The notes beneath the pieces are model-generated. The model saw only the letters and a program-made list of their open reading frames with translations, did not search any database and was not told the DNA's origin. 64,000 bases of DNA, taken from NCBI GenBank assembly GCA_011319805.1, contig SJRY01000244.1:124001-188000 (forward strand), given 5' to 3'. Positions within the stretch are counted from its first letter, which is position 1; the number at the start of each line of letters is the position of its first letter. The DNA comes from Macrocybe gigantea (taxonomy: Eukaryota; Basidiomycota; Agaricomycetes; Agaricales; Callistosporiaceae). A program made the position numbers and the translations under genes. Of the stretch, positions 48,238 through 59,342 are shown piece by piece.

Positions 48238-51200
48238 GCGACCCATACAGCTGAAACAGACTCGCTTCGATACCGGATGTAGATCATCTCGTACTCTGAA
48301 ATACACCATTCCTGCAAAGCGACCTGAAGCACCAAGAAAACCATCCGAGGTGATAGACCACCTAAAAGAAAAGAACTCGCAGTACCAGCGAAGATACGAA
48401 CGCGAAAAGGAATAGCAACGATAATACCAGAAGTCGATAGCGGAGCAGACAGGACCTGCATCAATACCGCTATAGTAGCAAAAACAGGACTGAAGACACG
48501 ACGAATCAAGAAGATTCAAATCATAAATGCAGACGGATCACCCAACCGCCAGAAAACAGCAGACCGAGTAGCGGAGGTCCACATCGACATTAAAGGACAC
48601 AAAGAACACATGGAAGCCATCGTACTCGACATCGGAAAAACGGACATGCTACTAGGACATGATTGGCTTGTCTACCACAACCCAACAATCAAATGGAGGA
48701 CAGGAGAAGTTGTCTTCGACAGATGCCCTAAAACGTGCAAAATAAACCACCAGACGATTAAGATACAGAAGGTGGCCGAATCAGCGAAAACCACAGCCAG
48801 CGACAAGACAGGAACCCAGATACCCCCATATCTGATCAGATTCAAACACCTCTTCAAGGAGAAGAACTTTGATCGCTTACCAGACCACAAAGAATGGGAC
48901 CATGAAATAAACTTAACGAAAGATGCACCCAAAACGATACCAAGCAAGGTTTATCCGATGACACAGAAAGAACTAGAGGAACTAGATACCTTCGTCGAAG
49001 AAGGATTATGAACAGGAAAAATACGCCCATCGAAATCACCTTACGCAGCACCCTGCTTCTTTCGCAACAAGAAGGACGGAAGCAAACGACTCATCCAAGA
49101 TTACCGGGAGATAAACAAATACACGGTCAAAGACAAATTCCCACTACCACGCATCAGCGAGCTCCTTGACGTACTACAAGGAGCAAAGTACTTTAGCAAG
49201 ATCGATATCATCTGGGGATACAATAACGTGCGCATCCGGAAAGGGGACGAATGGAAGGCAGCCTTCCTAACAGCAAGAGGACTCTTCGAACCGACAGTCA
49301 TGTATTTTGGGCAGTGCAACGCACCAGGCACTTTCAGCCGAATGATGGCGAGCCTCTTCCAAGACCAAATACGAAGAAGAGTGTGCATAATCTATATGGA
49401 TGACATCATAATCATCGGACGAACACGAGAGGAACTTCAAAAGAACACCATAGAAGTCATGGAAATACTGAACAAGAACGACCTATTCATCAAAGGACCG
49501 AAATGTGTCTGGGAATCATCGAAAGTCCCAGTACTAGGATACATCATAGGAGAAGGGAAGGTAGAAATGGAACCAGAAAAGATCACAGCCGTACAATCCT
49601 GGCCAACCCCAAAGACGAAGAAAGAACTACAAAAGTTCTTGGGATTCACGAACTTTTACCGATGATTCATCAAGGGATACGCAAAGGTTGCTAAACCCCT
49701 GACGGAGTTGACGGGGAACAAAACATTCCAGTGGACAGACAAGCAACAAAGTGCTTTCAAAGAACTGATCCGACATATAACCTCGGCACCCATCCTAGCA
49801 TTACCACAGACAGAAGGAAAATTCCGAGTCGAAACGGACGCCTCAGGATATGCCATTGGAGCGGTACTATCACAGCAGCAGAAAGGACTATGGCATCCGA
49901 TCGCATTCATTTCGAGATGCATGACCCCAGCAGAACAAAACTACGAAATCTATGACAAGGAACTTCTTGCGATAATGGTCGCACTAAAGACATGGAGACA
50001 ATACCTCCTCGAAGCTCGAGAGAAGTTCGAAATATTGACAGATCACAAAAACCTATCATACTTCCGGAAGCCGCAGCGACTCAATTCGAGACAGATTGGC
50101 TGGTACCTGAAATTACAAGAATACGACTATGAACTACGACACATACCAGGAAAAGCGAACGGAAAAGCAGACGTCTTATCACGAATGGCAGGATACGAAG
50201 AAAACCTAGCAGAAAAGGATGACATACAAATGATCAAAGAAGCCGCATTCATCCGACATCTGGAAGAGAATAATGAATGAGACTTCGAATTTATGATGTT
50301 CGAGGACGAACACCTGCAAAAAGGGGAAGCAGAAAATAACGAAACAATACAGACAAGGGGGATCACGATGATCGAATCCCCAAGAATAGAACAAATCCGA
50401 CAATGCGCACGAAGAGAAATGATTGTAACAACAGGACTGAAGGAAAAACCGCACTGGTTCACAGAGGAAGACCACATCGTATACGCAGGAGGGAAAATTA
50501 CATCCCTCCAGACAACAAACTAAAGGAAGACATCATGTTTGAACACCACGACACTCCCATTGGAGGGCATCCAGGACAATATCGTATGCACGAACTCATA
50601 AACCGCACCTACTGGTGGCCATCAATGCTAACGGACATCAAAAAATATGTTAATGGATGCGAAACGTGTCAAAGAAACAAAATCATTCGACAAAAGAAAC
50701 ATGCGCCACTACACCCGCATGAGATTCCGCAACAGCCATGGGAAGATATTGGAGTAGATCTCATAGGACCGCTACCCAACTCAAACGGCTTTAATGCCAT
50801 CGCCGCAGTCACAGACCGCCTGACCAAGATGATCCACCTGATTCCTACAAACACTGAACTCACAGCAGAAGGCCTCGCACGACTATACCGAGACAATGTG
50901 TGGCGACTTCATGGAATCCCACGAAAGATCATCAGCGACCGAGGACCCCAATTTGCAGCACGATTCATGACAGCGCTTCTAAAACTGCTTGGAACAAAGC
51001 AAAACCTATCAACGGCCTATCATCCACAGACAGATGGACAGGCGGAACGATCCCATCAGGAGACGGAAGCTTTCCTCAGAAGCTTCACGAACAACCTACA
51101 GGACGATTGGGCGGAATGGATAGCAATCGCAGAGTATCAATACAATGACAAAACACACCAGGGAACGAAGGAAACGCCATTCTACCTCAACTACGGAATG

Positions 51201-51848
51201 CACCCCTGGAAGGGAGAACCACAGACAGCAGAAGGGAACAATCCCGCAGCAAAGAACTTCATCGAAAAAATGGACCAAATGCGGAAAGAAGCAAATGCTG
51301 CGCTGCAGTATGCGCAGACACGGGCCAAAGACAATTACGATGCGAGACGAAAATCGGCCCATGAATACAAGAAAGGAGATAGGGTATGGCTCGAAGCCAC
51401 CAATATCACAGTCAATCGACCATCAAAGAAGTTATCGGCACTCCGATACGGACCGTTCAAGGTGATCGAAAAGAAAGGCGCCTCAGCATATCGCCTAGAA
51501 CTCCCAGCATCATGGCAGCTGATACACCCTGTGTTCAACGAAATGCTACTCACACCCTACAAAGGACCCCGTTTCAAGATACAAGAGTGACCATCACCGC
51601 CACCCCCTGAAATCATAAATGATGAAGAAGAGTACGAGGTAGAAGAAATTCTAAAAAGAAAGAAACAAGGAAGAGGAACACTATTCCTGGTCAAATGGAA
51701 AGGGTACGGGCACGAGGAAAACACATGGATCAAAGAGAAGGAACTGGGAAATGCGCAGCAAGCTCTGGACCGTTTCCTAAAAAAGACTACGAACCAGGAT
51801 AAAAGGACCATGACTAGAGGAAAGAAGACCAAAAATCGCACATCATGA
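48238..51848 (+). pseudogene. pol: pol polyprotein (protease, RT, RNase H, integrase, chromodomain) with nonsense codons
   Basis: The aspartic protease has IIPEVDSGADRTC (DSG at 48436-48444). Reverse transcriptase: AAPCFFRNKKDGSKRL and the YMDD box at 49393-49404. RNase H: FRVETDASGYAIGAVLSQ, NYEIYDKELLAI and ILTDHKNLSYF. Integrase: zinc-binding H...H...CETC, then VDLIGPLP, ISDRGPQF and GQAERSHQE (D, D, E), and a GPFKVIEK module. A chromodomain (EEYEVEEILKRK...LFLVKWKGYGHEENTWI) follows near 51630-51770. TGA codons interrupt at 49009, 49663, 50278 and 51588, each where Arg (CGA) would be expected. One-base frame breaks lie near 48300-48390 and at 50500 (TT for TTT). The final TGA is 51846-51848. 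Confidence 0.87.
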
Positions 51849-52242
51849 CCACCAACGCCCCCATCAGCATCGACAGCAGTGAGGACAGCCGCGCACCTAC
51901 TCCCAACCGCCCCAGCGACCTTGAGAATCTGGCAAGGATTCTCAATGCTAGCGACTACATGGACCCCCTCGCCATCACACTCGGCGCATATCTGCGCTAT
52001 GTTATGACCGTCCGCACACACCTTTGGACTGGACGAACCCCGATGGGACCGGTCCCACAGCAGCTGAACGTATCGCACTTCGCGAGGCAATGGAAATGCT
52101 TCGCACAGAGAACCGGCGACTTAAACTCCTCGCCACCACGCTCCACCACATCCGCTCCTATAACGAAGAGCTCATTCATACATGGGCCCCGCGTGCCGCA
52201 ACCGCCTGGGAGACCAATAATGGGTGGGGACAGCTGGACTAA
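51845..52242 (+). CDS. extra ORF3 after pol, overlapping it as ATGA
   Basis: The ATG at 51845 overlaps the pol stop by the sequence ATGA. The frame starts MTTNAPISIDSSEDSRAPTP and continues NRPSDLENLARILNASDYMD, LGAYLRYVMTVRTH. After a one-base correction near 52022 (an extra C) it continues LDWTNPDGTGPTAAERIALR, EAMEMLRTENRRLKLLATTL and ends AWETNNGWGQLD at 52242. About 130 residues with a predicted helical, leucine-spaced segment; no signal peptide or transmembrane helix, so not envelope-like. The function is unknown. The overlap suggests termination-reinitiation if it is expressed. Confidence 0.55.
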
Positions 52243-52267
52243 GGTCTTTTCGCGAGGACGCGAATCT

Positions 52268-52280
52268 AAAGAGAGGGTGA
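52268..52280 (+). promoter_or_regulatory. polypurine tract
   Basis: AAAGAGAGGGTGA immediately before the 3' LTR; purine-rich, the expected plus-strand priming site. Confidence 0.65.
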
Positions 52281-52599
52281 TGTTACAGACGCCGCCCAAA
52301 AGGACTATTCAATTTCTTATCTTATCTCTCCCCCATCCCTTATCCCCTATCACACTGCGCAGTGCGCAGCCATCAAGTCATTCCACTTCCCTAGTCACTC
52401 CGAGTCATCTCCTCCTTAGTCTTATTCATCCGCAGTCCACAGCATTTGCGCAGTTCGTGGTCCGTGCTCGAGTACTGTAACGTATATAAGGATTCCCAGA
52501 TGTACCAGTAGCGCTAGGCTTAATATTCCATTTGCCATCGTCTTAAACCACTCTCGCACTCAGTCTGCCCGAGTCCTTTAAGATTCGTCTAGCCTAACA
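52281..52599 (+). repeat. 3' LTR
   Basis: 319 bp, identical to the 5' LTR except A at 52375 for G at 46198 (a CpG to CpA change). Confidence 0.95.
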
Positions 52600-53444
52600 C
52601 CTATTGCTTGCCAAATGCCAATGCCAAGTACTCCCAGATCTCGTCGAGATCCTGCATCAGACCCCAGCCTGCCGACTCCTTGGAAGCGAATGCGACTATT
52701 AGGAGTTGGCCTTGCCAGCACATCAGCCTCATTCCTGGTCAGAAGTACAGCAGGAACTCACCAAGACTTCCTAAATGTCATTACATCACCAGTCATCGAA
52801 CGCGTTCCAGATGACCTACAATGGTCTGATCTGTCAACTGCAGGGAGTCGGAAATCAAAGGTGCCCTGCGTATCATCCGTATCTCTTGAAAAGCGGGTCG
52901 AGGTGTTGGAGAATAACCTTGTTCTGGCAAAAAGACGATTAGATGCCCAGGACCTCGTCATCGAGAGCCAAAATGCGCAGCTGATTGTTCAAAATATGGT
53001 CCTAGACAAGATGAATCAGACCTTGTATGCAAAGGAGACCCAGGAGAAGAAATCCGAATGAGCTGTGATGTTTCCAAAGGGTCATGGATGGCACCTTACC
53101 AGCAATGAGGTTATCACACAAAAGAGGGCCTTGGAAGAGGAGAAAGCATCGAAGGATGAAGAAAAAAGGAACAGGAGGATGTTGAGAGAGAAGAGGCGCG
53201 CCGTGAAGGAGGAAATTGAGGCAAAGTGGCAAAGTATGTTGGAGGCTCATGAGCAGGCCATCGCTGACTGGAAATCTGAGTGTGAGATGTTAAAAGCAGC
53301 TGGTAAGAAGCAGAAGGACTTACCAAAGCGACCCAAACGGCCGCTGAAGCCAAAACTCAAGGACACTGAGTCCGATGGCGATTCCGACGCAGAGGATAGT
53401 GATGGGAGTGATTAGATTAGAGCCAACGTCACATATGTCACGGG

Positions 53445-53460
53445 TGTGTCAAGGAGTGAT
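53445..53460 (-). repeat. right subterminal repeat of the Pogo-like element
   Basis: TGTGTCAAGGAGTGAT, the reverse complement of 44225-44240, about 170 bases inside the right end. Confidence 0.7.
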
Positions 53461-53630
53461 TTTCGTGAGAAACAGCATCATGAAACTATCGAGATTCCTG
53501 TGGCTCACTCCGTCACAAAGAAGCTTTCATATTTTTGTAGTAGATACATGAGATGGTATATTATTGTTCTGTCAACTTGTTTCTTTGAAAAGTGGCCAGT
53601 GAATGACACGGGAGAATGAATTCAATTTGC

Positions 53631-53655
53631 TGTGTCAAGGACCGCCAGATCACTG
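53631..53655 (-). repeat. right terminal inverted repeat of the Pogo-like element
   Basis: 25 bp, exact reverse complement of 44198-44222; followed by TA. Confidence 0.93.
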
Positions 53656-53657
53656 TA

Positions 53658-54903
53658 TCAAACTTTGTTTTTTGGTCAAATTTTAGACTTGTTCAGTCAA
53701 AGTTAGGCGAAACCCGAGCCGATGGGGCCCAGGCACAGCGACATGATGAGGTTGGAGTGAGCAGGGAACAGCATTCATCGTTAGATACAGTCCGCCCCGA
53801 TGCAATTCTCGCTCTCAATGCTGTATGGGGTTCTCTTGGAGGACATAGACAATGAAGTTATGGATTTGTTTCGACTCTATAACTCCATGGTGGCCCAAGA
53901 CTCCATGGATTTGATATTTCGAATCATTCAACTTACCCTGGAAGTACTCGAACCAGCAGACTGTCTGTATAGATTTCGGTATGTGAGGAATTGTGGAATA
54001 TATTAGGGCAATGTGAGAGCAGTCGGTGGTTGGGCGTTGCAGATAGGGACATTTGTTTGTTTGTTTGTACGCGCCACCAGGTACGCGCAAATTTTCCGCT
54101 CAAACTTTTGTGTTTTCCGTTCGGTCAAAGAAAGTTTGATGTGCGCTGCAAATACGCTCTATTAGATGGTAGTCAAGGCATGCTCGAGGACCTTTTGATA
54201 CACTTCGAACCTCATGCAGAACGGTAGACTATTACACGACTAGCGGTGGGACCATTGCCTGTAACGTTAGGCATTGTCTACTCCTCATACGGCAACAACA
54301 ACCGCCCAGGTGCGTTGCACAATAGATCATGCCCTCGCAACTTGAGGATTAAAAGGAGAAAGCCACCACAATGTAGGAGATCCGTGATTACCTTGCCAAA
54401 AACACACCGCGGAATTGTGATTAAATATGTCGCTGTCACCCGCTGGTTCGCATCCTTTCGGAGAAGTCCACATTGATGTCCACCAAACGGAGCGATATAG
54501 CTGTTCCTCATCACCATGGAGCATCCAGTGTCGACCACGTTATACGTTGCTCATGTGTCTCATTCACCTGAAGACGTGTTCTGGTTCTTGCGTTGTAATC
54601 TTCTCTGCTTCCCATTCCGAGGCCCAGGCCACCGACACACTGCTTGCGCTAGGACATCATCGCCATCCACTCGTTCGCATTTGGCAGCAATATAAATATA
54701 TCACGAGTCTCTTGCAGATGCTGCTATGTTCCTCCGTTCTTCCCGTCGCGGCAGCCGGGTGCAGCGTATGAGAATTTGATGGTTCTCCCCAACCGCCGCG
54801 CCATCCGTGATTTAAAGGATCACTATTCCCATCATCTGCTCTTCCACGGCCTGCTCTACCGCCTTGGCAGACATCATTGAAGGCTTTGACATCTCAGGAA
54901 GCT
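53658..54903. other. intergenic region right of the transposon
   Basis: About 1.2 kb. Short frames only. A TTTG simple repeat lies near 54054-54067, and a TATAAATA element near 54692-54699 might serve the thaumatin-like gene, although it is some 200 bases from its ATG. No gene seen. Confidence 0.4.
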
Positions 54904-55882
54904 ATGCGCCATTTCTCCATCGTCGTTTCCCTCGTTGCTTCGCTCGCCGCAACAGTCCGCGCTCACACCTGTGCGTCCATGTCGTCCTTTCGTTTCTCAG
55001 CATACTATGCACAGAAACACTGACGTTCCTCTCGTCCCTGTCCTCCTTCTCTGGCTCGCGCAGTTAACATGGTGAACAACTGCAACTATGTTATTCAGCC
55101 CATCATCGCGGATACCTCTTGCGGATACTCTCCGCGTTGCACAACCCCTGGATCAGGAGGAGTGGTCAGCTCATGGCCCGCGCCTTCTTTTTTTTCATTC
55201 TCTGATTTGTGCGCAATCTATCCATCTATCTAGCCGAACCCTGCTATACCTTACACTGGCCCGCAACCACACACATTGAGCAAAGGGCAGTCCCAAGCCC
55301 TTGCTGTAAATGCTCAGGTCAGAGCAGTCCCCATTTTCGAGCAAACGCAACACTATATTGACGATTATCCTGTGGTTTTCTGACTATTGTTCTGTCGTTA
55401 GTGGAACGGCCGAGTCTTTGATGCAGGCAGAGGTTGTGGAGCAAAAGGCGAGGGTTGCTCCATGACGGAGTTCAATCTGGACACCGGGAATAACTTCACT
55501 CCTAATGTCAGAGCTCATTTGACGGTTTCGTTTTCTTCAACGTAAACTGACGCAATTCGAATGAAACAAAGGCATACGATATTTCGAATATTCAGGTCAG
55601 AGTCATTGATATGAGGATCAAGGCATCCAATAACGTGCTTTCTTGCAGGGTTTCACCCAAGGATTGCAGATCGCAGTCGACGGTGGTGATACTGTGACAT
55701 GCACCAACCCCAACTGCGGGTGTAAGAATGCTTATCCCATTGGTGTACGTTTGGGTATGAAAGATTTATTGAATTTTGGCACTGATGGCCCTTTGTAGGA
55801 TCTTTCAGGATGCGGCAATGACTCACCTGTCCGAGCATGCGGCGCCGGCTCGCACACCTGGACGATCACGTTCTGTCCGTAG
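54904..55882 (+). CDS. secreted thaumatin-like protein
   Basis: Small-type thaumatin-like (PR-5-like) protein, disulfide-rich, probably wall-associated. Fungal members are linked to beta-glucan binding or hydrolysis. The ATG at 54904 gives a signal peptide (MRHFSIVVSLVASLAATVRA). Exons join to FNMVNNCNYVIQPIIADTSC, PNPAIPYTGPQPHTL, WNGRVFDAGRGCGAKGEGCS, MTEFNLDTGNNFTPN, AYDISNIQGFTQGLQIAVDG, CTNPNCGCKNAYP, DLSGCGNDSPVRACGAGSHT and WTITFCP, stop 55880-55882. Six to seven introns. About eleven cysteines. Length about 165 residues, shorter than the roughly 200 of plant forms because the central acidic-cleft domain is reduced. Frame intact. Confidence 0.85.
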
Positions 55883-56144
55883 ATAATGAGATAGTCGATT
55901 ATCAATAAAAGTAGACTTCGTCCACGGTGTTGTTGAGTGTCCCAAAGTCTCTAACGTCACAATTTTCTTTTTGCGTCTCTGTTTGCACGTAAGGCAATAC
56001 AGGACGGAGAAGGTGATATGCAAGTAATAACCGATACAGATGCGACCGATGAGGAAAACATGTGATGCCAGAGAATACATACGACTGACACGTACGACGT
56101 GTAAGATACGTAGGTCTCTGGGCAAAGGCGGGCAGACATGACGG

Positions 56145-57137
56145 TCATGCCCAGTTGTCGATGAGCGAATCGCGCATCTCTCCGATGACGGCGGTCGAAT
56201 CTTGGCCTTGTAGTTCTGTAAAAAAAAAATGGCAAGCAATCAGATTCCTCTAGGGATGCAGATGAACGATCAAGACGGACTGAAAGCTGCTTCAATCACA
56301 CTAATTTCGGTGGCAGTGGTTTCAAGGCCGGTGAACGCGCACCAATCATTCACAACCAGGCCAGCGCCAATGACATCTGAACCTCGGTTCACCGTACCGG
56401 CCTTGATGAGGACAAGAAAGGTTAAGAACCAAATTCGCCAACTAAACGCAATGGGGTTCTCACTACTAGCGGTATTTGCAACAAGCTGCTCAGCTCGTCC
56501 TGGTCCTGCACGCTCGTTTTCGGGTGGACGAGCCCGCCTTGGTTTGTTATCGCGCAATAGCTGCCTACAAGCACATTGTCTGCGATGGTCTGTCTGAAGA
56601 CCTCGACCTTGAGGACGTCGGCGATGATCTCCTCCGTTTCGCGATCGAGGTCGGGATGCACGAGTGCGACGTAGTCGTTGCATGCGATGACGTTTCCGAG
56701 CGCAGATAGTCGCTCTTCTACACGTTGGATGGCGACTGAATCGGGGAGCGAGTTGCGGAGGTGCTGGAGCTCTTGGTCTGTCGTTGTCGATGGTACCAGA
56801 AGACCATGGCGGTTTCCTGGTGGATCGGGAGAGTATATTCAGGGATGTAATTGAGGAGGACCGGAAAGACACGTACCAGCAGTCAGTCTGCCCACTATCC
56901 GTGTTCCGCCAATGCTCGTATGTACGATCGGCATCACATCGCCCAGCTCGCTCTCAAACGCCGAGTAAAAATTTGTGCTGCCTTGGATGGCGACGAGGCA
57001 GTAGCTATTTGTAAGTTTGGAAAATACGCCGATATCGCTGTGGTTTTCGAATTGTATGCCTGGAAGATTTGTCGGGTCAGTGTGCGTGTGCCATAAGATA
57101 AGATCAAGAAAAAATATGACTGCATACGGGTAGCCAT
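56145..57137 (-). CDS. TIF6: eukaryotic translation initiation factor 6
   Basis: eIF6/Tif6, the anti-association factor bound to the 60S ribosomal subunit, needed for its biogenesis. The first exon is ten bases (ATGGCTACCC). The next gives [40 protein letters not shown] and [20 protein letters not shown] blocks. Then come [98 protein letters not shown] and [20 protein letters not shown]. After an intron with a T run the tail is [23 protein letters not shown] with TGA at 56147-56145. All five repeats of the pentein-like fold are recognisable; length about 245, as expected. Confidence 0.93.
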
Positions 57138-57397
57138 TTGCAGCTCCGTTTTCTTGGTCTTTTCTTCCTAGGACTGGGTGTTTCTCTGTTTTGAATGTAT
57201 ACCAACCTCGAGTTCGGTGGGAGGAGTAGCCCGAACGAAGGTCGGCGAGATTTTTATTTCGCTGACTCTTTGGTTATACAAACAATTCGCCGGCTCCGAG
57301 CCTCCTCCAACTTCACCACTTTCACACCCGAATTCTCCTTTTCTTCCTTCTGACTCCTCTACGAAGTCTCAAACGAGTCATTCGGACGTGGCCAGTG

Positions 57398-59167
57398 ATG
57401 TCTGTATGGATTAGCGCGTCCCGGACACGTTGTGCCATCGCCACATCATGTCTCCGGAACACAGCTCGGCGGCGTCTCACAACCTCCGTCTGCAGACGCG
57501 ATGTCACGAAACCAGAGGCTTCGTATATTCGTCCAGTAACGAAGATTGAAAAGCTCATACTGGATGGAATCAAGGTAAGACTTCCAGTTATTCTGGTTAT
57601 CCCCCAGTGGCTGACGAAGTCCCGAGAGGCCACCGGGCCAATCTCGTATTCCACGTACATGAACCTATGCCTCTCACATCCGACGGACGGCTACTACATG
57701 AACTCTACGAACAAAATTTTTGGTCCTGCAGGGGACTTCGTTACCAGTCCGGAAATAAGTCAGATTTTCGGGGAGGTAAAGCTCTGCCGATACGTGATTC
57801 CGCCGAAGTCGGAATAACGAGCTACAATTGTTTCTTTCCTACTAGCTCATCGCAATCTGGTTTCTTTTGAGAATCCCACCTGATGACAGTCGTCCAGTTC
57901 GGATCATCGAGCTTGGCCCAGGACGAGGAACATTAATGGATGACATTATACGGGTGAGCGTGGTCCGGGCGCTTTTAAGTGTAAGTATTCCTAATTGTTT
58001 TCTACCCGCAGGTCGTGAAACGCTTTAAGAAAAATTTGCTTAGCAGCATTCATCTTGTAGAAACAAGTCCGGCCCTCCTGGCTGTCCAACAATCCAAGCT
58101 GTCCTCGCATGGGGTCGATATCCAATGGTACGACAATATCGAGGACGTACCACAATCCACGGACGAAATTACGTTCCTCGTTGCCCACGAATTCTTTGAT
58201 GCCTTGCCATTCCATGTATTACAAGTGAGCACGCTTACAAACAGTGTAACCTCAGCACCTAAAGCCTCTTCAGAAAGGCGCAGACGGTTGGAGAGAAGTT
58301 ATGATAGCTTCGAACGTGGAGGGTAAACCGAGCACAGATGATCAACAGTTGGAAACCTCCACAACACCTTCCACCTCTCCCAGAACCTCTTCTCCTCCAA
58401 TCTCCGATACCTATCCCCGCCTCCGTCGCGTCCTTGCCTCGGAGCCTACACCGACGGCCACCGTTCTTGGGCATTCCTCCCCCAGGTTCAAAGACTTGCC
58501 AGATGGATCCTATTTGGAAGTGTCTCCCGCGTCTCACAGAATCGCAAAGAAAATCGCAGAGCTCTTATCTGGCGGGGTGGCGACCGGGAATGGCGCGACA
58601 CCTGCTCCCAGCGCCAACGTTCCAGGCGGTTACGGTCTCATCATCGACTATGGAGCCGATCATGCGTTCAGCGATTCGTTTAGGGTACGCATCGGATCTC
58701 TGGCTGAATTGCAATTGTCTTGAACTCCATGTGCGCAGGCATTCAAGTCGCACAAACAGCGAGACCCCTTTGAAACTCCTGGGAAATGCGATCTCACTGT
58801 CAATGTAGATTTCGCGTTCTTGAAAGAGGCTATGGCAGGTTTCGGCGACTCAGGTGAGGGGTGCATTGAGTACTGTTTACGTGGCCGCTGTTCAACTTGT
58901 TTCCGAGTCAGTGGTCACTCACGGACCCATATTCCAAGCCGACTTCCTTAGACGCATGGGCTATGGCGATCGTGCGACGGAGCTGATCAACCGTTCAGGG
59001 GGTCGAGGGAAGGACAGGAGGCGATCCTGAGTGCGGCCCAAAGACTAATGGACCGCACGGGGATGGGGACACAGTATCAATTCCTGGGCATCGCGGCAGG
59101 GCCAGATGCCGCTGCCACCAAAGACCAGATGTGGCCATTCGTAGAGGTTGTAGAGGAGAATGATTAA
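57398..59167 (+). CDS. NDUFAF7: protein arginine methyltransferase NDUFAF7-like, mitochondrial
   Basis: MidA/NDUFAF7 family SAM-dependent methyltransferase, which symmetrically dimethylates an arginine of a complex I subunit during assembly. The ATG at 57398 gives an Arg/Ser-rich mitochondrial presequence (MSVWISASRTRCAIATSCLR). Conserved blocks: GPISYSTYMNLCLSHPTDGY, FVTSPEISQIFGE, IIELGPGRGTLMDDIIR (SAM loop), LVETSPALLAVQQSKLS, FLVAHEFFDALPFHV, YGLIIDYGADHAFSDSFRAF, CDLTVNVDFAFLKEAM, QADFLRRMGYGDRATELI and TQYQFLGIAAG. One base is missing in the five-G run 58998-59002, after which AILSAAQRLMDRTGMG continues. It is divergent from eIF6, with 260 bases between the two starts, and convergent with FRA10AC1. 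Confidence 0.9.
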
Positions 59168-59342
59168 ATCAGTGATATCTAGGTCTCTGGCATCGTGTCG
59201 TGCAATGTCAGTGTCATCTACGAGATATTGGGAACCGCAAGGTCCATTCCGGTGGCAGATCGGATGCTGTGAGAAAGATTCTGAATTCGTATATCAGAAA
59301 CATACAGTGACGCGAGTACAGGCGAAGTTTGAGCCTTGGAAT

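Larger units (their letters stand above)
46104..52599 (+). mobile_element. Ty3/Gypsy chromodomain LTR retrotransposon (6,496 bp), young insertion
   Basis: Two 319-bp LTRs beginning TGTTA and ending TAACA, flanked by the duplicated target CCTAT at 46099-46103 and 52600-52604. Internal order is gag - protease - reverse transcriptase - RNase H - integrase - chromodomain, the Gypsy/chromovirus order. The LTRs differ at only one position (G at 46198, A at 52375), so insertion was recent. Coding frames contain four in-frame TGA codons and a few single-base frame breaks. Confidence 0.96.
44672..53415 (+). pseudogene. Pogo/Fot1-like transposase, split by the LTR element and with a nonsense codon
   Basis: DDE transposase with N-terminal helix-turn-helix DNA-binding region. 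It starts MVGRPLSEQVKKQKKRRAEN, with a CENP-B-like segment (LVDFIKVSADRGFPLDHKSI; WVGRFLNRHYDEL). The catalytic core has NIYAMDESGF (first Asp), ILFMDGHGSH (second Asp) and HALQGLDVVCF (third Asp). One intron at 45439-45491. The frame reaches ...CFDHMPI at 46103, is interrupted by the retrotransposon, and resumes in the same frame after the second CCTAT copy at 52600. It runs through a coiled coil (SLEKRVEVLENNLVLAKRRL) to an in-frame TGA at 53059-53061. The frame then stays open through a Lys/Glu-rich helical tail (PKGHGWHLTSNEVITQKRAL) to TAG at 53413-53415. It was functional before the insertion, apart possibly from the TGA. Confidence 0.88.
44198..53655 (+). mobile_element. Pogo/Fot1-like DNA transposon, interrupted by an LTR retrotransposon
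   Basis: The ends are near-perfect inverted repeats: CAGTGATCTGGCGGTCCTTG... at 44198-44222 and its complement at 53631-53655. Each is flanked by TA (44196-44197 and 53656-53657), the TA target duplication of the Tc1/mariner-pogo superfamily, and the ends start CAGTG. The interior encodes a Pogo-type transposase. Removing the 6.5 kb LTR element and one 5-bp duplication leaves a unit of about 2.96 kb, a usual size for the group. Confidence 0.92.

Noticed and set aside
48999..51590. Programmed UGA readthrough or recoding in pol
   Set aside because: Four separate UGA codons, none followed by a known readthrough context (next codons ACA, TTC, GAC, CCA), all fit CGA-to-TGA mutation; decay is the simpler reading.
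51845..52242. Envelope gene after pol
   Set aside because: The frame has no signal peptide, transmembrane helix or cysteine pattern; it is kept as an unknown ORF3.
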